7,344 nt of DNA. Source: Defluviicoccus vanus (lineage in GTDB: Bacteria; Pseudomonadota; Alphaproteobacteria; Rhodospirillales; Defluviicoccaceae). Location: NCBI RefSeq assembly GCF_014672695.1, contig NZ_CP053923.1, positions 1,522,548 to 1,529,891 of the forward strand, given 5' to 3'. Positions 1 through 5,788 of this stretch are shown here, one piece after another (the stretch's first letter is position 1; every line of letters starts with the position of its first letter). Made by a program: the position numbers and the translations under genes. Under the pieces are notes generated by a model. The model was not told where the DNA came from, did no database searches, and worked only from the letters and a program-made list of their open reading frames with translations.

Positions 1-525
1 CGCGGGGGCTATGACGCGGTTCGGCGGTATGCCAGGAGCTGGCGCCGGGAGCGCGGTTCGGCGATGGCGGAAGCCTATGTGCCGCTGAGTTTTGCGCCGG
101 GGGAAGCCTACCAGTTCGATTGGAGCCACGAGATCGTGGTGATGAACGGCACGACGGTGAAGGTGAAGGTGGCGCACCTCCGGCTCTGCCACAGCCGGAT
201 GTTGTTCGTGCGGGCGTATCCGCGGGAGACACAGGAGATGGTGTTCGACGCCCACGATCGGGCGTTCGCCTTTTTCAAAGGGACCTGCGTCCGCGGCATC
301 TACGACAACATGAAGACGGCGGTGGAGACGGTGTTTGTCGGCAAGGACCGGCAGTTCAACCGCCGCTTCCTGCAGATGTGCAGCCATTATCTCATCGAGC
401 CGACGGCATGCACGCCGGCATCGGGGTGGGAAAAGCGCCAGGTCGAGAACCAGGTCGGGCTGGTGCGCGAGCGGTTCTTCACGCCGCGGCTGAGGAGTAT
501 CGGGAATTTCGTGTTTGGGCCATGA
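1..525 (+). pseudogene. istA: IS21-family transposase IstA, truncated (DDE core only)
   Basis: IstA is the DDE-type integrase/transposase of IS21 elements and cuts and joins element ends together with the ATPase IstB. The reading frame is open from base 1, so the gene starts outside the window; the ATG at 64 is internal. The fragment keeps all three catalytic positions of the rve-type core: Asp in YQFDWSHE (codon 118-120), Asp in GIYDNMKTAV (304-306) and Glu in KRQVENQVG (445-447). After FFTPRLR (about 493) the family sequence stops, and the last residues, SIGNFVFGP, are read from the end of the neighbouring IS256 element until the stop at 523-525. The C-terminal part of IstA and all of istB are missing here. 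The natural reading is that an IS256 element inserted into istA. The family call is secure; the exact breakpoint is good to a few bases. Confidence 0.9.
494..517 (+). repeat. Probable left terminal inverted repeat of the IS256-family element
   Basis: The stretch beginning GAGTATCGGGAATTTCGTG has the look of an IS256-family terminal repeat (a GA-rich tip followed by a GGAATTT-GTGT core). It lies exactly where IstA similarity ends and 33 bases before the IS256 transposase start. I could not find a matching inverted copy downstream, in line with loss of the right end, so the repeat cannot be verified by pairing. The outer boundary is approximate. Confidence 0.55.
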
Positions 526-536
526 CGATGGAAACG

Positions 537-543
537 AAGGAGG
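537..543 (+). promoter_or_regulatory. Shine-Dalgarno of IS256 transposase
   Basis: AAGGAGG is a full-length Shine-Dalgarno sequence ending six bases before the ATG at 550. It fixes the transposase start. Confidence 0.8.
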
Positions 544-549
544 CATCGT

Positions 550-1743
550 ATGGCACGACGCAAACAGCCTGTTATCCCGGACGCAGTGCTCGACCAACTG
601 TTGGCCGGCGCCGACGCGAAGACCGCGTTCGACAAGGACGGCCTGCTGGACGAGCTGAAGAAGGCGCTGGCCGAGCGGGCATTGAACGCCGAGATGGATC
701 ATCATCTCGAGGCCGGCGAGGGCGAAGGCAACCGGCGCAACGGCTGCGGCAAGAAGACGGTGCTGACCGGAACGGGGAAGATCGCGCTCGAGGTGCCGCG
801 GGATCGGTTGTCGACGTTCGATCCGCAGCTGATCGCCAAGTACCAGCGGCGTTTCCCCGGCTTCGACGAGAAGATCGTCTCGATGTACGCCCGCGGCATG
901 AGCACGCGCGAGATCCAGGGACATCTGCGCGAGGTGTACGGGCTCGACGTCTCCCCCGACCTGATCAGCGCCGTCACCGATGCGGTTCTGGAGGAGGTCG
1001 CCGAATGGCAGAACCGCCCCCTGGAAGCCCTTTACCCTTTGATTTTCTTCGACGCGATCCGGATCAAGGAGTGCTGCGAGGGCACCGTCCGCAACAAGGC
1101 GGTCTACGTCGCCTTGGGCGTCCGGCCGGATGGGACGAAGGAGGTCCTCGGCCTGTGGATCGAGCAGAGCGAGGGCGCCAAGTTCTGGCTCAGGGTGATG
1201 AACGAGGTGAAGGGCCGCGGCGTCGACGACGTGTTGATCGCCATCGTCGACGGCCTGAAGGGCTTTCCGGAGGCGATCACCGCGGTCTTTCCGCAGGCCC
1301 AGGTGCAGACCTGCGTCGTTCATCTGATCCGCCATTCGCTGGCCTTCGTGTCGTACAAGGACCGCAGATCGGTGGCGGCGGCGTTGAAGCACATCTACAA
1401 GGCGAAGGACGCCGATGCCGGCAAGGCCGCTCTTGAAGACTTCGCTGAAGGCCCATGGGGAAAAAGACATCCGGCGATCGCTCAATCCTGGCGGCGGAAC
1501 TGGCCGGAAGTCGTTCCGTTCTTCGCCTTTCCTGACGACGTCCGGCGGATCATCTACACCACGGATGAGATCGACAAGTCCTCATTCACTTGGCGTGATA
1601 TTTCTTGTGGAGCACGGGCGACCGCGCGGCGAAGAGCAGGGTCGGAGGATGCAAGCCCTGCCGCGCAGCCTCGCCTCACCGGCGCTCCTCCTTTGCGGCG
1701 CCCGTGCTCCCGGATCGAGGTCGGCGCGGCTGCCAGTGGCTGA
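550..1743 (+). pseudogene. IS256-family (Mutator-type) transposase, 3' end replaced
   Basis: This is the transposase of an IS256 element, a DDE enzyme of copy-out/paste-in transposition. The N-terminal half carries the family's DNA-binding region (MDHHLEAGEGEGNRRNG, then the MYARGMSTREIQGHL helix-turn-helix-like stretch, about residues 115-130). The RNase H-like core shows Asp168 in FFDAIRIKE, Asp234 in IVDGLKGFPEAI and the CxxH signature Cys255/His258 (CVVH). These positions fall within one residue of those known for IS256 itself. After RRIIYTT (residue 338) the expected NAIES block with the catalytic Glu, and the SLN...LRK region after it, are replaced by DEIDKSSFTW and then by low-complexity Arg/Ala-rich residues to a stop at 1741-1743. 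The open frame has near-family length (397 aa) only by chance read-through into unrelated sequence. It is almost certainly inactive. Confidence 0.93.
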
Positions 1744-2160
1744 CGAACCGTTCGTACGCGCTCTCCGCGGTTCGTGCGAGGTCGATTTCCCGGTCGCGCA
1801 GCTCCTTGATGGTGTCGATCATGTGATCGAGGTCGGCGGCTCGGCAACTCTGCCGCAGTCGTTGCGCGCCGTGCGCGCGGGGGGGGCACCCTTAGCCTGA
1901 TCGGCGTCTTGTCCGGAGCCAAGATTGATGCCGGTCTCGGGCCGATCGCCACCCGACAGGTCCGCCTGCAAGGCATATCCTGCGGTATCCGGGACGGCTT
2001 CGAGGCGATGCTGCGGGCGATCGACCAGCACCAACTGAAATCGCCGATCGACCGCGTGTTTACCTTCGGAGAGCTGCCCCCGCTCTTTCCCACCTCGCCA
2101 CGGGGACGCAGTTCGGCAAAGTGTGCCTGCGCTTCTGAGGAGTCGACATCCATTACCGAG
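1676..2160 (-). pseudogene. Degenerate minus-strand coding remnant, possibly a MobA/MobL-type relaxase
   Basis: No intact gene fits this interval, but the minus strand reads like decayed protein-coding sequence. One frame gives ETGINLGSGQDADQAKG (about 1885-1940). If one base is added or removed at the run of eight G (1879-1886), the reading continues as AQRLRQSCRAADLDHMIDTI, then KELRDREIDLARTAESAYE and RFVSHWQ, ending at a stop at 1676-1678. The order is a Gly-Ile-x-Leu-Gly motif, a charged spacer and then a helical charged segment. This resembles the region after the catalytic domain in MobA/MobL relaxases (typically EP-x-x-HLGP followed by a Lys/Arg-rich helix). That assignment is tentative. 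Further upstream (2050-2160) two frames look equally plausible, so more frameshifts are likely. It may instead be an unrelated accessory gene. Confidence 0.28.
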
Positions 2161-2189
2161 AATGGCTTTGCGACCGTCGGTCTGAGCGG

Positions 2190-2520
2190 TCAATCACGTC
2201 GATCGGGCCGCGACTCCACTTTTCCGCACTCGACCCACGCCAAGTTGTCAAAGGCGTTGTCCTTAAGCAGTGCCCCCAGCTGCCGGCCTTCGTAGCCGGT
2301 AGCGGTCCGGCGGGCACCGTCGGTGCCGGCCCGGGCTTCGGCTTCGCCCGGCTGTACTTAATCGTCCACTGTGCCTCGGTGTGCTTCTGCCGCGCCTTCG
2401 CCTATGTCGGTGTACCACCGCCTTTGATGAGTGCCTTCTCGCCGACGGTGAGCCGCTGGATTTCTTCGAAGGTGCGGCGCTGGCAGCGGCGGTAGTCGAC
2501 ACTCTGCTCGCCCCCGTTTG
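2190..2520 (-). pseudogene. IS5-family transposase remnant, stop codon and frameshift inside
   Basis: Read on the minus strand, one frame gives TFEEIQRLTVGEKALIKGG, meets a TAG at 2402-2404, and continues in the same frame as AKARQKHTEAQWTIKYSRAK. IS5-family (IS1031/IS427-like) DDE transposases carry the very similar block RQKDxDARWTxKYTKAKP before their catalytic core. After a frame change near 2310 the text becomes GYEGRQLGALLKDNAFDNLA followed by WVECGK, matching the family pattern AYDGxxLxxLLDKDNxxxxVWADSAY. It then ends at a TGA (2190-2192). Both ends of the transposase and the inverted repeats are missing. The two similar blocks in the correct order and spacing make the family call reasonable. 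The gene is clearly dead. Confidence 0.66.
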
Positions 2521-2746
2521 TACGTCAAACAGAGCGCCCGGCGCGGAATAGCCCTGTCGCTTATGCGCGGCATCGGCTATAACCTTGCGGTGCTGTTAGC
2601 AATGGTGTGGGCATTCTGGCGGCGATTACTCCTCTACTTGGCAAACGGCGTCTCTCCCCGGGGCAGTAACGGCTTGTCGGTTGAAGCCGGGCAGACGTGC
2701 GGCCTGGCGTAAGAAGCATCGAACATCTTTTTGGGAGGGAAGACAG
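2521..2746. other. Gap between transposon debris and the protease genes, no supported gene
   Basis: This stretch separates the IS5 remnant from the first protease gene and should hold that gene's promoter. I found no sigma-70-like pair that I trust and no terminator. A + strand frame starting at a TTG (2518) encodes 64 residues with a hydrophobic, aromatic-rich middle (GYNLAVLLAMVWAFWRRLLL) and could be a transposase tail or membrane-helix fragment. It has no ribosome-binding site and I do not call it a gene. Confidence 0.4.
2733..2738 (+). promoter_or_regulatory. Shine-Dalgarno deciding the start of the S8-trypsin protease
   Basis: GGGAGG lies eight bases before the ATG at 2747. The frame could be extended upstream to a TTG at 2681, but that codon has no comparable site, so 2747 is preferred. 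Confidence 0.75.
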
Positions 2747-5602
2747 ATGGCAGGCCTCGATACGCTCCGCGAACTCCTGGCGAGCGTGGATGCAGGTCCG
2801 GTAACGGAGACGAAGCGGTGCCTGCCGTCCTCCGAGCTGCGGTTCGCACTTGAGTACGGGGACAAGCCGGATATCGACACCGAACGGCGTGCGCTGGCTG
2901 TCTTGCTCGGCTCGGAGGCGTTCGCGCTTCAACCTTTGTTCGAAGGCGTCGACCCGGCACTCGATCGCATTCTCGTGCTTCGATTTCCGGGCATTGAGCG
3001 GACGCTGTCTCAGGATACGCTCTTTTCGATCGCTTACGCGCTCGCCGATGCGCGGAACCTAACGCGGGCGGAACCCGATCTCGGAGCACAGATTTACGCC
3101 GATCCGCTGCCGCCGAGCGCCGAGCCGCGTGTCGAGGCCGCCGATGCGCTCGGGTGGCTTTGCTGGTCCGATGCCGAGGCTCCGACAAACAAACGTTGGG
3201 CGCTTGACACCATGGGCGTGCTTCGTGCCTGGGGCCGCTTTCCGGCACGTGGCAAGGGTATTCTCGTTGGCCAGCCCGACACCGGCATCGCCGAGCATCG
3301 CGAGGTCGATGCCGATCTCGATCTCACCCGCGCCGCCAATATCCTCGATGGCGGCAATGATCCGACCGATCCGCTGACGCCAGGCACTGCCAACCCGGGG
3401 CACGGGACAGGAACGGCAAGCGTGGTGATCAGTCGCGGTGCGGGTGACATCATCGGCGCTGCTCCTGAGGCGACGCTCGTCCCGATCCGATGCACCACCG
3501 ACGTGAAGATTTTCGATGGGACACCGCTCGCGGCCGCAATCGCGCACGCCGCCAACGTCGGCTGCGATGTCATCACCATGAGCCTGGGCGGAACACCCAG
3601 CATTGCCGTTCATGCGGCGGTGCGGGCGGCGATCGCGAAGGATGCGATCGTGCTGGCGGCAGCAGGCAACTGCGTGCGCGTCGTAGTTTATCCCGCGCGC
3701 TTCAACGACGTGATCGCGGTGGCCGGAATCAACATTGCCGACCAGCCATGGCGCGGCTCCAGCCGCGGCAGCAGCGTCGACATATCGGCGCCGGCCGAGT
3801 TCGTTTGGCGGGCGCAGCGGCGGCAGAACGAAGACCCGACCGATACCGTCGGCGCCGGACAGGGCACCTCCTTCGCCGTCGCGTTGACGGCGGGCGTGGC
3901 GGCACTCTGGCTGTCGCATCACGGTCGCGACCAGGTCCGGGCGGAGGCACATCAGCGCGGCATGACCGTGCAGGCACTCTTCAAGTCGGCCCTGCAAGCT
4001 ACCGTTCGGCGGCCGGCGATCTGGGATGAGGACGATTTCGGCCCCGGCGTCATCGACGCCGAGCAGTTGTTGGGCTTGCCGTTGGACAAGATCCCGACGC
4101 TAGCGGTGGAAGCCGTTGAATCTGTCACCGCCGGCGCCGATCCAACGCTCCGCCGATTGCTCGACGAGATCGCCGGCGGCAAGACGGCAGACGCCAGCTT
4201 CGACTGGCAACGCTACGGCCTTGAAGTTTCAAGCATCCTGTTGAGTGATGCCCGGTTCGGGCGCGGCGCATCGGGTCTCGCGGCCGAAGCACGCGCGCCG
4301 GGCGTACGCCCCTCCGACACGCTCGCAGCGATCGCGCGGAACTCTCCCGACCCGCGATTGCAGGAAATCTCCAGCCGCCAAGCTGCCCGCGCCGCGCGAA
4401 TCATGCAGCCGCGCTCATCATCCCATTCGGCGCCGCCGGGCCTCCTCCAGATTCTCGGACGGCCGGCGGGAACGGGGCGCGAAGCGGCGGGCCAGGTCAG
4501 CGTCGAGTCGGCGCGCCGCAACCTCCTGGAGGGAGGGATTCAGCGCACCCTCGACGAGGCAGAACAACGCCTCCAGGCCATCGCAGCGCGTGCCGGCGAT
4601 GTCGATCCGGATGTAAGCCGAATGCGCCGCGAAATTCTCGGCCGGGGAGAGGAAGTCTTAACCCGGGCCGCGCACGCGGGCGCGCCGCAGGTCGCCGGGG
4701 CCGATCGCGTCACGCTCGAAGCTTTGGTCAGCCTGACGGATCGGCCGGCGATCCGCGTTCAGAATGGAACAATCGATGTAAATCATCCCGAATTGGGACG
4801 GTGGCAGGGCGCTTACCTGCTCGCTCAGCCGGAAATCGAGGCGGTGTTCCGCTCGGTCGGCCGGATCGACGTGAACGGCGAGCACATCGGCACCGGATTT
4901 GTCGTCGGTGACGGCATGATCATGACAAACCGGCATGTCATTGAAGCATTCGCCGCACCCGTCCCGAAAAGACGCGATCCGAAGCGCTGGGTGCTCGAAA
5001 GCGAGAGCGTGACCATCAATTTTTCCGATGGCGCGAACGCCGCCGCCGACACATTCCGCATCAAGTCGATTATCACGGCCGGAAAGGAGCCGATCACCGA
5101 CCTGCCAATCGATTTCGCGAAACTCGACATGGCCCTGCTCGAGGTCGAGACGACCAACACGGCGCAGGGCAAGCTTCCGCGACCGATCATCTTGCTCGCA
5201 AGCCCCGACCGCGCCAGGCAAGAACGGCAGATTTTCACGGTTGGGTATCCGGCCAAGCCGCAGGTCCTGCCGACCGATCCCGGAGGAGCCGTTCGCATGG
5301 ACGTGGTCGCCCGCCTTCGCGCCCTCTTCGGGCTCAGTTACGGCGTCAAATATTTCAGTCCAGGCATCGTCTCGACTGGGCTTGGCGCGGTCGGAGGCGA
5401 TCCGCGGGGATGGGTCTTCAGTCACGACGCAACGACGCTTGCCGGCAATTCCGGCAGTGCGACGATTGATTTCACCGGGCCGATTGCGGTCGTTGGGCTG
5501 CATTTCGCCGGTGACTGGCTGCGCGCCAACCACGCGCATGCGGTCGCCGCGGTAAAAAGCTCCGGGGAATTGCCGCCGCTCGACGGCCTCGACTGGGTTT
5601 GA
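2747..5602 (+). CDS. Two-headed serine protease: subtilisin-like S8 domain plus trypsin-like domain
   Basis: This 951-residue protein is predicted to cleave peptide bonds with two independent active sites. Residues 1-155 resemble a pro-region ending in the propeptide-like TRAEPDL. The S8 domain (about 160-455) has the full tetrad: Asp178 (QPDTG), His219 (GHGTGTAS), Asn308 (AAAGN) and Ser375 (GTSFAVA). Spacing is close to subtilisin: 41 residues Asp-His, 89 His-Asn and 156 His-Ser. Residues 455-690 form an Ala/Arg/Glu-rich, helix-prone linker with no family I recognise. The C-terminal chymotrypsin-fold domain (about 705-951) has His730 (MTNRHVIE), Asp794 (KLDMALLE) and Ser902 (AGNSGSA). No signal peptide or membrane segment is visible, so it probably acts in the cytoplasm. 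It is followed on the same strand, after 186 bases, by a TPR-trypsin gene, suggesting shared function. The domain calls are secure; the substrate and biological role (defence, quality control or regulated cell killing) are unknown. Confidence 0.95.
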   Translation: MAGLDTLRELLASVDAGPVTETKRCLPSSELRFALEYGDKPDIDTERRALAVLLGSEAFALQPLFEGVDPALDRILVLRFPGIERTLSQDTLFSIAYALADARNLTRAEPDLGAQIYADPLPPSAEPRVEAADALGWLCWSDAEAPTNKRWALDTMGVLRAWGRFPARGKGILVGQPDTGIAEHREVDADLDLTRAANILDGGNDPTDPLTPGTANPGHGTGTASVVISRGAGDIIGAAPEATLVPIRCTTDVKIFDGTPLAAAIAHAANVGCDVITMSLGGTPSIAVHAAVRAAIAKDAIVLAAAGNCVRVVVYPARFNDVIAVAGINIADQPWRGSSRGSSVDISAPAEFVWRAQRRQNEDPTDTVGAGQGTSFAVALTAGVAALWLSHHGRDQVRAEAHQRGMTVQALFKSALQATVRRPAIWDEDDFGPGVIDAEQLLGLPLDKIPTLAVEAVESVTAGADPTLRRLLDEIAGGKTADASFDWQRYGLEVSSILLSDARFGRGASGLAAEARAPGVRPSDTLAAIARNSPDPRLQEISSRQAARAARIMQPRSSSHSAPPGLLQILGRPAGTGREAAGQVSVESARRNLLEGGIQRTLDEAEQRLQAIAARAGDVDPDVSRMRREILGRGEEVLTRAAHAGAPQVAGADRVTLEALVSLTDRPAIRVQNGTIDVNHPELGRWQGAYLLAQPEIEAVFRSVGRIDVNGEHIGTGFVVGDGMIMTNRHVIEAFAAPVPKRRDPKRWVLESESVTINFSDGANAAADTFRIKSIITAGKEPITDLPIDFAKLDMALLEVETTNTAQGKLPRPIILLASPDRARQERQIFTVGYPAKPQVLPTDPGGAVRMDVVARLRALFGLSYGVKYFSPGIVSTGLGAVGGDPRGWVFSHDATTLAGNSGSATIDFTGPIAVVGLHFAGDWLRANHAHAVAAVKSSGELPPLDGLDWV

Positions 5603-5772
5603 GAGCTTGGTCGTGGGCGCGCATGGCACGTTCGTTCGGCTGATTGAGCGTGGACTTTGCGACAGGGGCGGATCCCATGAAAGTTGCACTGAACGCGAGG
5701 ACACGATTCGTCGGCATCCGTGTGTGAGCCGGCCAGTCGGCAGCATTCGGCCGTTGTTGCAGGTGGCGGGAC

Positions 5773-5781
5773 GGAGAGGGG
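5773..5781 (+). promoter_or_regulatory. Shine-Dalgarno of the TPR-trypsin gene
   Basis: The purine run GGAGAGGGG precedes the ATG at 5789, with its GAGG core nine bases away. The frame stays open back to 5693 with only a GTG (5720) as an alternative start, so the ATG at 5789 is favoured. Confidence 0.65.
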
Positions 5782-5788
5782 CGTCAGA

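Larger units (their letters stand above)
494..1563 (+). mobile_element. IS256-family insertion sequence, right end missing
   Basis: The element spans the putative left repeat and most of a Mutator-type transposase, and it interrupts an IS21 istA gene. Similarity ends inside the transposase just after RRIIYTT (about 1563). The remaining C-terminal coding part and the right inverted repeat are not seen anywhere in the window. A later deletion or a second insertion must have removed them. Target-site duplication cannot be tested because the right flank is absent. Confidence 0.75.

Noticed and set aside
120..1436. Long + strand open frame of 438 codons overlapping IstA and the IS256 transposase
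   Set aside because: Its product is Arg/Gly-rich low-complexity text typical of an out-of-frame shadow in GC-rich DNA, and it overlaps two clearly recognised transposases.
2313..2351. Two GC-rich hairpins (GGCACC/GGTGCC and CCGGGC/GCCCGG)
   Set aside because: They lie inside the IS5 pseudogene, have no U-tract and are expected by chance in GC-rich DNA, so they are not called as a terminator or RNA.
2518..2712. 64-residue + strand frame with a hydrophobic aromatic core (GYNLAVLLAMVWAFWRRLLL)
   Set aside because: It starts at TTG without a ribosome-binding site and matches no family I know. It could be a fragment of a transposase tail, but the evidence is too thin to call a gene.
3059..3997. 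Minus-strand open frame of 312 codons opposite the subtilisin domain
   Set aside because: It is antisense to conserved S8 catalytic motifs and is biased toward Arg, His and Cys, as expected for a shadow frame.
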